DNA from: Caldiserica bacterium UBA4822
GTDB taxonomy: Bacteria > Caldisericota > Caldisericia > Cryosericales > Cryosericaceae
Assembly: GCA_002402295.1 (NCBI GenBank)
Contig: DHFO01000047.1
Coordinates: forward strand, 41,598-105,597
DNA: 64,000 nt
Direction: 5' to 3'
Below the pieces are notes generated by a model. It did not search any database. It saw nothing but the letters and a program-made list of their open reading frames with translations, and was not told the origin of the DNA. This document shows positions 1 to 8,664 of the stretch, one piece after another. Each line of letters opens with the position of its first letter. Position 1 is the first letter of the stretch. The translations under genes were made by a program, and so were the position numbers.

Positions 1-494
1 TGAGCAAGCATGGCGCCCGCTCGTGCACCCTTGTTCTTGAAGACCATTACGAACCTGAAGCGGCCGTCGCGCGCAAGGTCAAGAATGCGATCATGCCATG
101 TCCACAAGACATCCCTGATGTGCGACTCGGGCATGACGGCCAGCTCCTCGGCATGGTTCGGCGTCTCGATGACTATTTCATGTGCCCCGATGCCGTTCAT
201 GATGTCGTACATGCCTTCAGCGCGCTTGTCTATCTGTCCCTCGACTTTGAGGGCCGGCGAACGGTTAGGAACAACACGTACCCACCACCCTGGCTCGTTC
301 GCACGTGTGCCGAAATCGCGCAGTGCTGTGATTTCCGGCGGCGTGTAGCGCTCATTCCCTGGCTCGAACGGACAAGTCGACAAGTCGGCTGGCGGTTGCT
401 GACGCTCTGCTGCCAGGTCAGCAGGACGCAAAGGACGGTCCGACGTGATGATAACCCATCGCCCAGTGATTGGGTCCTTTCTCAGTTCTGACAC
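1..494 (-). CDS. Galactose-1-phosphate uridylyltransferase-like protein (partial, runs off left edge)
   Basis: This is the N-terminal 164 codons of a second GalT-type nucleotidyltransferase. It starts at a GTG at 494 and reads VSELRKDPITGRWVII, then CPFEPGNE (the usual N-terminal signature of bacterial hexose-1-phosphate uridylyltransferases), and ends in a VFKNKGARAGAMLA stretch that in the family runs straight into the catalytic His-Pro-His. That triad lies beyond the window, so catalysis cannot be confirmed. Its first 13 bases overlap the 3' end of the GH57 branching-enzyme gene, so it is the last visible gene of the same operon. GalT homologues beside GH57 glucan enzymes probably exchange UDP and ADP between hexose-1-phosphates. 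It differs from the complete galT at 8661-9650, so the two are not recent duplicates. Family assignment is firm; substrate is unknown. Confidence 0.85.
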   Translation of the reverse strand, partial: MSELRKDPITGRWVIITSDRPLRPADLAAERQQPPADLSTCPFEPGNERYTPPEITALRDFGTRANEPGWWVRVVPNRSPALKVEGQIDKRAEGMYDIMNGIGAHEIVIETPNHAEELAVMPESHIRDVLWTWHDRILDLARDGRFRFVMVFKNKGARAGAMLA

Positions 495-2023
495 GCAGGC
501 CTCCTTAGATTCTGCAGGTGGAGGTGGGCAAAGACGGCGTCGGGCTGGTTGTCAGACTCGACAGCATTGTATGGCTGCCCTTCTGCAACAGCCAGCAACG
601 CGCGGACTTTCCGGTGGTGTTCGAGAAAGCGGGACATGCCATACGAACGGGCCTGTCCGGTCGTAATCAGGAATGGCCAGTCAGAGCTTTCTTCAAGCAG
701 AATCTCGCGGAGAATCATATCTCCCACTTCGCCCGAAAGGGACGGGAGCAGCCTGGTGAATCGCCGCTGATCTTCGTGTATCACGTCCCACATCCAGGAA
801 GTCTCCGAGTTCATCCAAGTTTCGTGGCCGCCACCGGCGCCCCAGCTGGATTCACGCAAGCGGCCAGCCGGGAAGGCTCGCTCCTGCAATACTGTCTCCG
901 GTGCGCACGCTGAAACGGAACCGCTTCCTGCCAGGTCGCGCAGTACCGCCGAGATCCATCCAGGTCCCTCGTACCACCAGTGTCCAAACAGCTCGGTGTC
1001 GTATGCTGCTACTACTATTCCAGGATCGCCGGTTGTCTCCTCGCGCCGGGCACAAAGATCTTGCACAAGTCCGGCAAAGTGGCGAGCGTGTTCCCTTGCC
1101 CTTTCCTGGCCCGCTTCTGGCTCATACCACTGTTTGTCGCTCATGTCTATATGCTTGTCGGTAATGCGCCAGTACTGCCATCCAGATCCTTCGGCTCTGC
1201 GGTGAAACTCGCGGTAGACTCCATCTCCAGGATAGCCTCGATCCCGTGACCAGACCTGCTCGCTGGTCGCCGGATTCCGAAGAAACGCTGCAACGCCCGA
1301 ACCAATGTCCCAGGGCGTCCATGGAGCGTCTTCATTCGTGGGCAGAAGGGCGTAGCCGCTGGGAAGTTCTTGTGTAGTCGTGTCGAGTGCAGAAGCGTCA
1401 GCAAAGAAGTAGCGAAGCCCGCTTTCTTTGAGCAAGCGCTCAACTCCAGGGAGGTACCCGCATTCGGGCAGCCAGAATCCAGTCGGCTTCTGCCCCAACC
1501 AGTGTTCGTAGGTGGCAACTCCTGCACGGATCTGCAATCTCCTCGACTCATCGTTGCTGAAGAGCGGCAGGTATCCATGCGTGGCGCATGATGTCAGCAC
1601 CGCGAGGCGACCAGTGGTCTGGAGCGCCGCAAATGCCGCGACGATGTCACCATCAATGGCATTGAACCCCTGGATTCGTCGGTCGAGCTCAGAGCGGTAG
1701 TAGGCATTGAGACTCCTTGCCTCGGATGACATATTCCCAATGCGGGATGTGTCCAGGAGGAGTTCGGCCTGTTTCATGCTGGCCCAGGCCCGGAAACTCG
1801 CCGCGTAGTCAGGCGACTTCAATTGTTCCATCAGGATTGGCGTCAGGCCGACGGCTATCGAGCCCGCCACCCCGTCATGATCGAGTGTCTGGAGTTCTTC
1901 CAGGAGAGGCAGATAGGTGTCCAGAACGATCTCATGCAGCCACTCTTCTCCGAAAGGCCACCGGCCCTTGCCAAGCACGTATGGAAGGTGCGAATGCAGA
2001 ACCAGGACAAACCGTCCACTCAT
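482..2023 (-). CDS. GH57 1,4-alpha-glucan branching enzyme
   Basis: A 513-residue protein starting HSHLPYVLGKGRWPFGEEWL, the DUF1957/GH57 branching-enzyme N-terminus. Family catalytic residues are visible: the nucleophile Glu187 in WLPECGY and the acid/base Asp342 in YDTELFGHWWYEG. The C-terminal part carries the helical extension usual for this roughly 500-residue class (Thermus/Thermococcus type). The enzyme would cut alpha-1,4 glucan chains and reattach them by alpha-1,6 linkage in cytoplasmic glycogen or maltodextrin metabolism; no signal peptide is seen. It begins 1 bp after the end of the upstream GH57 gene and overlaps the next gene by 13 bp, so translation is probably coupled. Another GH57 activity is possible, but the motif set and length fit branching enzymes best. 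Confidence 0.9.
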   Translation of the reverse strand: MSGRFVLVLHSHLPYVLGKGRWPFGEEWLHEIVLDTYLPLLEELQTLDHDGVAGSIAVGLTPILMEQLKSPDYAASFRAWASMKQAELLLDTSRIGNMSSEARSLNAYYRSELDRRIQGFNAIDGDIVAAFAALQTTGRLAVLTSCATHGYLPLFSNDESRRLQIRAGVATYEHWLGQKPTGFWLPECGYLPGVERLLKESGLRYFFADASALDTTTQELPSGYALLPTNEDAPWTPWDIGSGVAAFLRNPATSEQVWSRDRGYPGDGVYREFHRRAEGSGWQYWRITDKHIDMSDKQWYEPEAGQERAREHARHFAGLVQDLCARREETTGDPGIVVAAYDTELFGHWWYEGPGWISAVLRDLAGSGSVSACAPETVLQERAFPAGRLRESSWGAGGGHETWMNSETSWMWDVIHEDQRRFTRLLPSLSGEVGDMILREILLEESSDWPFLITTGQARSYGMSRFLEHHRKVRALLAVAEGQPYNAVESDNQPDAVFAHLHLQNLRRPACQN

Positions 2024-2024
2024 G

Positions 2025-3914
2025 TCAGCTCCTTAGATCAATGGTCAAGTGCCGTGTTTGTTTCAAGTCCAGCCCGAGCATGACCTGCATGCCCTGATAG
2101 ATTGTTTCGATACCACTCTCGGAATTGGATACGGTACGTATCTGAGACAAGTCGACTCGTACGGGGAAACTGGTCTGGAGTGAGATGCAGTGCTCTGGTG
2201 TGCCCAGGCTGAAGGAATCAGACGTGAAGGAGCGTTCCCGGTCCTCCCACCATACGGCAAGGTTCAGTTCGCACACGTACCAATCGCCAGGAGCATCAAT
2301 CTGGAGGTCTACCCGCATGCCGTCCTCGGTCAATGCAAACGTCTTTGAAATGACGCCCGGCTTGTCAAAGCGGGCCCCTGTCTGACTGATAGACGCCTCA
2401 TAGTGCGTGGTATCAGGAGTAGTCACGGCTGCTGTTTCGGGTGTCAGGCAAAAATGGTCCAGAAAACTGAGGCGCGTATAGTCGTCAAACTGGAGGGCCT
2501 CCAGAGCATCGGTATCCTTGACCCGAAGGGACTCGTGAATATTCGCTGCCTTGCCAAACTCACCCTGTGCTGCTGATGCGCTCTTCATCTTGTCATGATA
2601 CGCCTCGTGATAGCGGGTCATGACGTTGGTCCACGACCACTGCTGTGGGAGACTGTCCCACTGGGCAAGGCAGCCTCCCCTGCTGCGCAGGAAGACCGTC
2701 TGGTCGCTATCGGTAAGAACCGTTTCACTGCGTCCATCGCCATCGACGTCCTCGAACCAGATACCTTCACGCCTGTCCCGCAAGAGGCGCTCGGCTGTCA
2801 GCAGTTCGGCGTACACTGCATCGCGAAGGTGCGGGAGGTAAAGTCCTCCAAAGATACCGTGCCAGTATGCGCAGTTGCACTGACTGCGGAGATAGTGGGT
2901 GCGCGCTTCGCCCGTGGCGTTCCCTAGTTCCCTTCCCACGAACAACATTCGCTTCTGCATGCGGTTGGCCTCGTCATACCGAGCAAGATAGTTGCGGAAG
3001 GTACCACCGGTGACGAAGGGACGCTCGTTCGGACCAACGCTTGCGCGAAGGTCCCTGTACATGTGCTGACGCGTGGCAGCAAGTGACCACTCTTCCATTT
3101 CCTCATATGAGCATGCGGGCAGATAGATTCTGTCAGCGGGATGAAACAGCTGAACTGCTTCACCGGCGGTGATAGTTTCGATATCGTCTGCGTTGCTCAA
3201 GGCACCGAGGAACCGCCGAAGCCAGCCGTCAGTATACACATGATCGTATGTGCCAGGCCACAGGCCGAACTTTTCTCCGTCGTCTCCATAAACAAACAGC
3301 TCGGCGTCGTCGAGGGATGCCCGCACATAGTTCAGGGTTTCCTCAGGTTCACTCCACGGGATCATATACCGCAGTTCCTTCAGGATTGGGAGCAGGACCA
3401 CCGGGTAATTCTCCTCTTCGGTCACGTAGGTATGAAACAGATCACTGCCACTGACCCCTGCCTTTTCAAACCCATTGTCATCCAGAAGAGTCCATCGCGC
3501 GCCTGCGAGCGCAAGTGACCGCGCCAGTTGAGGTTCCCATACTCTTTCGGTCATCCAGAGTCCCGTTGGACGAACTCCGAAAAGCCTTTCCAACTCCTTG
3601 CTCATCAGTTGTATCTGTTCAACGCGGTCTCTCTCGGGGAGCAGCTGCAGAACCGGTTCATAGTAACCGCCGCCCACTAACTCAACCTGCCCGCGGTTGA
3701 CGAGCGTTCGTACCGTATCGAGGTAGGCGTCGATGTGATGCTGCTCGATGAACTCGAGCAGAGGCCCTGATGTATGAAGGGATATTCGGACGCGTGGATA
3801 GTCCAGCAGGGTCTGGAGGAACGGCAGGTACGACCTGTTGATGGCTTCGAGGAAGACGTGGTCGAAGTTTCCCACGGGTTGGTGGTTGTGAATGCACAGA
3901 CACAGACGTTTCAT
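2025..3914 (-). CDS. GH57 4-alpha-glucanotransferase / alpha-amylase
   Basis: A 629-residue GH57 protein starting MKRLCLCIHNHQPVGNFDHV. The catalytic Glu lies at residue 123 in WMTERVWEP, the same position as in the Thermococcus litoralis 4-alpha-glucanotransferase, and the acid/base Asp is in FVYGDDGEKFGLWPG near residue 211-212. The C-terminal 230 residues form the beta-sandwich DUF1925/DUF1926-type extension of this subfamily. The likely reaction is intracellular transfer of alpha-1,4-glucan segments between maltodextrins (disproportionation). It is the middle of three tandem GH57 genes separated by 1 bp. Nothing is missing relative to the family. Whether hydrolysis or transfer dominates cannot be read from sequence. 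Confidence 0.9.
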   Translation of the reverse strand: MKRLCLCIHNHQPVGNFDHVFLEAINRSYLPFLQTLLDYPRVRISLHTSGPLLEFIEQHHIDAYLDTVRTLVNRGQVELVGGGYYEPVLQLLPERDRVEQIQLMSKELERLFGVRPTGLWMTERVWEPQLARSLALAGARWTLLDDNGFEKAGVSGSDLFHTYVTEEENYPVVLLPILKELRYMIPWSEPEETLNYVRASLDDAELFVYGDDGEKFGLWPGTYDHVYTDGWLRRFLGALSNADDIETITAGEAVQLFHPADRIYLPACSYEEMEEWSLAATRQHMYRDLRASVGPNERPFVTGGTFRNYLARYDEANRMQKRMLFVGRELGNATGEARTHYLRSQCNCAYWHGIFGGLYLPHLRDAVYAELLTAERLLRDRREGIWFEDVDGDGRSETVLTDSDQTVFLRSRGGCLAQWDSLPQQWSWTNVMTRYHEAYHDKMKSASAAQGEFGKAANIHESLRVKDTDALEALQFDDYTRLSFLDHFCLTPETAAVTTPDTTHYEASISQTGARFDKPGVISKTFALTEDGMRVDLQIDAPGDWYVCELNLAVWWEDRERSFTSDSFSLGTPEHCISLQTSFPVRVDLSQIRTVSNSESGIETIYQGMQVMLGLDLKQTRHLTIDLRS

Positions 3915-3915
3915 C

Positions 3916-5985
3916 TCACACCTCCCAGTGTCGGAGATCGTAGTCCGGTCCAGGCAGGAGAACGGAGAGCGTTCCCCGGCTGGGTATGCTCGCTATAAGG
4001 CGTCCGCCACCAAGAACAAGAATAGTGAGTTCAATCTGCTCGCCGGGTGTAGCCAGCAGTGCTGCAAATGGCAATCCGAACTGAAGCGTATCCAGAAGCT
4101 CCCAGCGGAAGCTGGTCTCAGGTTCTGACCAGGCGGAGACCTGGTCGTGGTGTTTCTGTATGACGAAGTGGGTCAAGCGAGCTGCTGTCTGAATGCGAAT
4201 TTCAACCCGGAAATCCTCTGTGGCAGAAACACTGTCATGGAACTTCAGGAGCACGTACAGTGTCGTCCTGCCGCACCCGATGTGGACTGACGATACAGCC
4301 GCGATTCCGAACGTCATAGCCCCTGTTCCACTGACGGCCGGCACTTTGCAGGAAGAAGCCCAATCGAGATAGCGGACGGGACCCCCATCAACAGGCGGCT
4401 CCATGATTGCAATCGGGTCAAGGACAACGCTGGAGGGACTATCGCCGGCCACGGGCCGCAGGAGCAGGTCCGGAACTGTCCTGCCAGCTTGTGTGTAGAC
4501 ATTGATTAAGTGTCGGCGGTAAAGGTCATCAAACTGAGCAGCCACGTCCGAGGTACGGTCTCTGCCATACCACCAGTTCCAGTCGGATCCTTCGGCTGCC
4601 ATCAGGGATATGCGTGAACTTGTCTGCTCGTCAGCAGTGAACTTTTCCCAGTCATCTCGCGTTGTGCGCAGGTACTGCCAGGAACTGTTGTCCTCCTGGT
4701 CTCCGATCCAGACCTTGAAATCGCCGTCTATCCAGGATCCGGGCCGGATAGTGGGGAGGGGCAGCGGAGGTACGTCTGCAAGCGCTTCGCTCACGGTTGT
4801 CAGCCGAATGCCCGGCTCCGTGACAAGAGTGTTGTACAGCAGACGGAGAAAAGAGGCTCCACCTCCAGGATAGAACTCCCAGGCGTTTTCACCGTCCATG
4901 ATGATGGAAAGCACACCGGGTTCACTCAGGCCGTCGCGAATTGTACGCACGTGTTCCATGAACTGCGCCACAGAATCTTCCTCTCTCATGGACGCATACT
5001 GAAAGCCAATTGCGTCCGAGAGACCTCTGTCACGAAACAGCATCGACAGACTGTTCGCCGTCGTCTTCGTTACATACGGCTTGTACAACGTGGAACGCGG
5101 TGCTCCGTGCAGCTCGCGGAGCAGTATAGTCTCGTCCGTTGCCGCCCACGAGAAACCAGACCGGGTGATCTGGTCGAGCGCTTCGGTTGATACGCTGCCT
5201 TCGGATGGCCAGCATCCATAGATGGGTAGCCCAAGCAGGTGCTCAATGTAGGTTTTCCCCATCTCTAACTGAAGCAGCGAGTCCTCGGGGCGCCGGAAAG
5301 CCGGATGGGGGAGGGGTGTCCGCTGGACAGCGGCTGCCGTATCAGTATCGATGAGCAGCGGCAGAATCGGGTGAGCAAAGGGAGACGTTGCAACTTCAAC
5401 CTGGCCAGTCCGCGCAAGCCGCCCGAGTCGTGGAAGAAATCCCTGTACCTGATTGGCCTGGGCCAGCACCAGTGCTTGTCGGTCCTGCTGCGAAAAGTGT
5501 GCAGGATGAGCCTGCCCGGTGTCTGTACCCGTTCCCTCACTGTAGGTCCAGCTTCTCGTGAACAGGCACTGCAGGTCCAGAAGATCCTGGTCAGACCACG
5601 TTGTGGCATCCTCATCTCTACGACTTGCCAGGTTTTGGTACAGCTCATCCTGCTCGATGACCCTGTTCGGGTTCACATCGAAGAAGTGTTTTACAAGGTC
5701 TCGCTTCTGGTCGGGAGAGAGGGATGACACGTCAGTGCTGGCCAGCTGCCACCAGTCGTCGGTGCACTCCTTTCTCGCATAGGCGTCGATCTGATACGCC
5801 AGCACGGGCGTCAGATTGATGGTGACATGAGCGTGTGGCTGTTCCTCCAGCAGGGCAACCATCATCGCATAGTTGCGCGCACAGTGCAGTCTGACCCATG
5901 GCAGGACAGAGCGTGCGGTTGCAAGGTCTATGTAGAGCGGCTGGTGAAAGTGCCAAACCAGGCAGACATCAAGCTGTGGGGACAT
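3916..5985 (-). CDS. GH57 amylopullulanase / alpha-amylase-like glycosidase
   Basis: A 689-residue GH57 protein opening LVWHFHQPLY, the hallmark of the amylopullulanase/alpha-amylase branch. The nucleophile Glu262 sits in YGCWPSEGSVS and the acid/base Asp364 in SIIMDGENAWEFY. After the catalytic barrel, from about residue 480, there is a beta-rich C-terminal domain (DUF3536/DUF1926-like). No export signal is visible, so it probably debranches or hydrolyses internal glucan rather than external starch. The start has an AAGGAAG ribosome site 4 bp upstream. With the two genes downstream it gives a set of debranching, transferring and branching activities. Debranching specificity is inferred from subfamily, not seen. 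Confidence 0.85.
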   Translation of the reverse strand: MSPQLDVCLVWHFHQPLYIDLATARSVLPWVRLHCARNYAMMVALLEEQPHAHVTINLTPVLAYQIDAYARKECTDDWWQLASTDVSSLSPDQKRDLVKHFFDVNPNRVIEQDELYQNLASRRDEDATTWSDQDLLDLQCLFTRSWTYSEGTGTDTGQAHPAHFSQQDRQALVLAQANQVQGFLPRLGRLARTGQVEVATSPFAHPILPLLIDTDTAAAVQRTPLPHPAFRRPEDSLLQLEMGKTYIEHLLGLPIYGCWPSEGSVSTEALDQITRSGFSWAATDETILLRELHGAPRSTLYKPYVTKTTANSLSMLFRDRGLSDAIGFQYASMREEDSVAQFMEHVRTIRDGLSEPGVLSIIMDGENAWEFYPGGGASFLRLLYNTLVTEPGIRLTTVSEALADVPPLPLPTIRPGSWIDGDFKVWIGDQEDNSSWQYLRTTRDDWEKFTADEQTSSRISLMAAEGSDWNWWYGRDRTSDVAAQFDDLYRRHLINVYTQAGRTVPDLLLRPVAGDSPSSVVLDPIAIMEPPVDGGPVRYLDWASSCKVPAVSGTGAMTFGIAAVSSVHIGCGRTTLYVLLKFHDSVSATEDFRVEIRIQTAARLTHFVIQKHHDQVSAWSEPETSFRWELLDTLQFGLPFAALLATPGEQIELTILVLGGGRLIASIPSRGTLSVLLPGPDYDLRHWEV

Positions 5986-6042
5986 GCATGTCTTCCTTTC
6001 ATGCCGTGTGGAAGTGACGAACCACAGGAACTCCTCAAGGCC

Positions 6043-7341
6043 TTAGCCGAAATACTGCTGTAGCATCTTTGTCGTGACTCCTCCGTTCTTGGCGATGTCA
6101 CCGTAAAACCATCCGCTGGTCCGTACACTGCGCTCCAGTGTCGATGGATCGACGGCAATCAAGCCAAATCTGGCACTCAACCCTTCCAGCCACTCGAACC
6201 CGTCGAGGAGAGACCAATAATAGTACCGCTGCACGTCCACACCGTCCTCTAGCAACTGATGAACCTGCCAGAGGTGCTTATAGATAAAGTCAGCGCGAAA
6301 AGCGTCAGTCGCATCTGCCGTGCCGTTTTCCATGATAAAGACAGGAATATGATACCGGTCCCAGTACCTCCTGCACACCCGATAGAGGCCCTCCGGATAG
6401 ATTTCCCAGCCCAGGTTACTGGTAGGAGCTCCATCGCGTACCTCGCGCCTGCCCAGGGGAGCAGCCGGAGCATCGGCGCAGTTCACGATGTCTCTCGTGT
6501 AGTAGTTGACCCCAAAGAAATCGCAGTACCGTCCCTCGCCCAGAGGATAGCCGGAGCCAAGCGGCTGTAGCAGTCTGCCCTCGCACATTCCACTGACAAA
6601 CAGCTCCTGAAACAACCTGTCCGAGATCGCTGCTGCGCGCCGCTCGTGGCCCGTGCCGTGTTTTGGATCAAATGGTCGCAGGTGGAGGGCAGTTCCCACT
6701 GAGGTGTTCTGGTATCCTGCTGCTGCCCGGACCTGGTGCAACTTGCGATAAGCGCGGATGTGGGCTGCTATCATGGTGCGGGCTGCCCTCAGGTAGCGGG
6801 TCAGTCCGACCTCGTTGGGCGGCCAGCCGCCGATAAGATATGCCTGAGCCAGGTACTGGTTTGGCGCATTGATGGTGCACCAGTCGCTGACCAGATCTCC
6901 GAGGTTTTCGACCACGTAGGTGGTGTAGCCCTCGAACCAGTCTGCAGCCTCCGGATTGAGCCAACCACCGGCGTCCTCTACCCAAAGCGGGTTGGTGAAG
7001 TAGTGCAGGGTAACGAGCGGCCTGATCCCTGTAGCCACCAGCATCTCGAGTTCTCTCCGGTAATGCTGCATAGCATGACTGTCAAAGTGGCCCTGTTCTG
7101 GTTCTATTCTGCTCCATTCCAGGCTCATGCGGTAGGTCTGGAGATGAAGCTGCTGCATTAGTGCAATGTCCTCTGGGAAGCGGTTCCAGTGGTCGGCAGC
7201 AATAAAAGAGGTCGTGCCGTCTTTGACGTGGCCCGTCTGACCCCAGCGATACCAACTGTTGTTTCTGTCTCCACCCTCTATCTGGAGCGACGACGTGGCG
7301 GTTCCAAGCAGAAAACCCTTGGGCAGCGCAAATATCTCCAT
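6043..7341 (-). CDS. GH1 beta-glycosidase family protein lacking the acid/base glutamate
   Basis: A 432-residue glycoside hydrolase family 1 barrel: N-terminal FLLGTATSSLQIEG, mid-protein YRMSLEWSRIEPEQG, the nucleophile Glu338 in VFIMENGTA, and the aglycone-site SLLDGFEWLEG. The usual acid/base motif T-x-N-E-P-N is here TINAPNQY, so the catalytic Glu is Ala159 (codon GCG at 6865-6867, one base from GAG). Family knowledge says such a change nearly abolishes hydrolysis of unactivated substrates. The frame is intact and all other GH1 signatures are kept, so it may be a recently disabled enzyme, a sequencing error, or a protein with altered chemistry. The ATG has a GGAGG site 7 bp upstream and its own promoter. 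It lies between galK and the GH57 genes. Confidence 0.85.
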   Translation of the reverse strand: MEIFALPKGFLLGTATSSLQIEGGDRNNSWYRWGQTGHVKDGTTSFIAADHWNRFPEDIALMQQLHLQTYRMSLEWSRIEPEQGHFDSHAMQHYRRELEMLVATGIRPLVTLHYFTNPLWVEDAGGWLNPEAADWFEGYTTYVVENLGDLVSDWCTINAPNQYLAQAYLIGGWPPNEVGLTRYLRAARTMIAAHIRAYRKLHQVRAAAGYQNTSVGTALHLRPFDPKHGTGHERRAAAISDRLFQELFVSGMCEGRLLQPLGSGYPLGEGRYCDFFGVNYYTRDIVNCADAPAAPLGRREVRDGAPTSNLGWEIYPEGLYRVCRRYWDRYHIPVFIMENGTADATDAFRADFIYKHLWQVHQLLEDGVDVQRYYYWSLLDGFEWLEGLSARFGLIAVDPSTLERSVRTSGWFYGDIAKNGGVTTKMLQQYFG

Positions 7342-7377
7342 CGTGCAACCTCCTTGTCAGGAACAGCTACTACTATC

Positions 7378-7405
7378 AGTATGCCTGAATCGAGGTCGCG
7401 CGCAA
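7378..7405 (-). promoter_or_regulatory. Promoter for the GH1-GH57 operon
   Basis: On the minus strand a -35 TTGCGC (7400-7405) and a -10 CATACT (7378-7383) are 16 bp apart, about 37 bp upstream of the GH1 start codon and its GGAGG site. It would drive GH1, the three GH57 genes and the second galT independently of galTK. Confidence 0.55.
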
Positions 7406-7452
7406 CGATGCCAGCTTTTATACTCCCTGCTAGTGGAAGAACACCGGTTGCT

Positions 7453-8664
7453 TCACAGGAAGAAACAGCAGGTGCGAGAAGACGTGGAGCCGCTAGACGC
7501 TCCTGTAACCTCGTGCACGCCGTCGCTCGTCTGTACGGCGTAGAACGCTGGCTCCAGCCCTGTGGCTTCGATGTAGCGGGATCGCACCTGCTGTGTAAAG
7601 GCATCAACAGAGCCAGAGCGCACGAGAGCAAGCGCACACCCGCCGAACCCTGCGCCCGTCATACGTGCACCGAGGCATCCCGGTGCTTCCTGTGCGGCTG
7701 CAACAATGGTGTCCAGATGGAATCCACTGACTTCATAGTCGTCTCGCAGGGACGCATGAGACTCATTGAGGAGTTGGCCAAACGCCAGCAGGTTTCCTTC
7801 TGCCAGCTCCCGTACTGCTTGCGTGACCCGAGCTTGCTCGGTGATGACATGACGTGCACGACGCAGCAGAACAGGGTCTTCGACGCAGGATGCTACATCG
7901 TTCCACTCTGCATGCGCGAGGCCTTGAGGAGGAGCCCTGGTCCCTAGCAGAGCGATGACGCGGTCACACTCCGTGCGGCGTTCGTTATACTTGGAATCCG
8001 TCAGACGCCGTGCTTTTCGAGTATCCATGATAAGCAGTGTACAATCGCCCAGTCGGACGGGGACATACTGGTACTCTAACGATCCACAGTCCAGCAGCAA
8101 GGCACAGTGGTGCTTTCCCAGGGCGACCGAGAACTGGTCCATGATCCCTGAATTGACACCAATGAAGGTATTCTCGGCTGTCTGGCATAGGAGGGCTACC
8201 ATCTTCAGGTCAACGGCAGTGTTTCCAGCCAGTGTGAGCAGAAGGAACGCAGTAAGCACCTCAATGGCTGCGGAAGATGACAAACCCGCGCCTTGTGGCA
8301 GCGTTGTCGTAAACAGTACGTCAGTTCCCTGCAGGGGCACATCCCGGACGAGCAGCTCACGGACAATACCTGCAGGATAGTTGCCCCAGCCACGCGTACA
8401 GTCCGGTTCGATGAGCTCGTCAAGCTGCACTGTGGTCACGAGAGGCTCCCCGGCCGAGGCGAAGTGAATGATGCGATCGCGTCGAGGGCGACACGTGGCT
8501 GTGATGCCCAGCGAAATGGCAGCTGGCATGACGAGGCCCCCGTTGTAGTCGATATGCTCACCAATAAGGTTTACCCTGCCAGGTCCGAAGAACTGTCGGA
8601 TACTCGTGTCGCTGTCACCGTACATGTCGGTGAATCTGGCGATATCATTCCGGGCCAGCGTCAT
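7453..8664 (-). CDS. galK: Galactokinase
   Basis: A 403-residue GHMP kinase. Motif 1 is GRVNLIGEHIDYNGG near residue 28, which also carries the galactokinase signature; the ATP loop is LPQGAGLSSSAAIEV; motif 3 is ARMTGAGFGGCALAL. It phosphorylates alpha-D-galactose to galactose-1-phosphate, the first step of the Leloir pathway. Its start overlaps the galT stop in an ATGA arrangement, so the two are co-translated. The C-terminus has an unusual Ser/Thr/Cys-rich tail of about 15 residues after GVHEV, where most galactokinases end. This looks like a lost stop codon with read-on into the spacer and is probably harmless. Confidence 0.95.
   Translation of the reverse strand: MTLARNDIARFTDMYGDSDTSIRQFFGPGRVNLIGEHIDYNGGLVMPAAISLGITATCRPRRDRIIHFASAGEPLVTTVQLDELIEPDCTRGWGNYPAGIVRELLVRDVPLQGTDVLFTTTLPQGAGLSSSAAIEVLTAFLLLTLAGNTAVDLKMVALLCQTAENTFIGVNSGIMDQFSVALGKHHCALLLDCGSLEYQYVPVRLGDCTLLIMDTRKARRLTDSKYNERRTECDRVIALLGTRAPPQGLAHAEWNDVASCVEDPVLLRRARHVITEQARVTQAVRELAEGNLLAFGQLLNESHASLRDDYEVSGFHLDTIVAAAQEAPGCLGARMTGAGFGGCALALVRSGSVDAFTQQVRSRYIEATGLEPAFYAVQTSDGVHEVTGASSGSTSSRTCCFFL

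Noticed and set aside
7189..7947. 252-residue plus-strand frame across the GH1/galK junction
   Set aside because: It overlaps conserved galK codons in antisense and has no start signal or homology.
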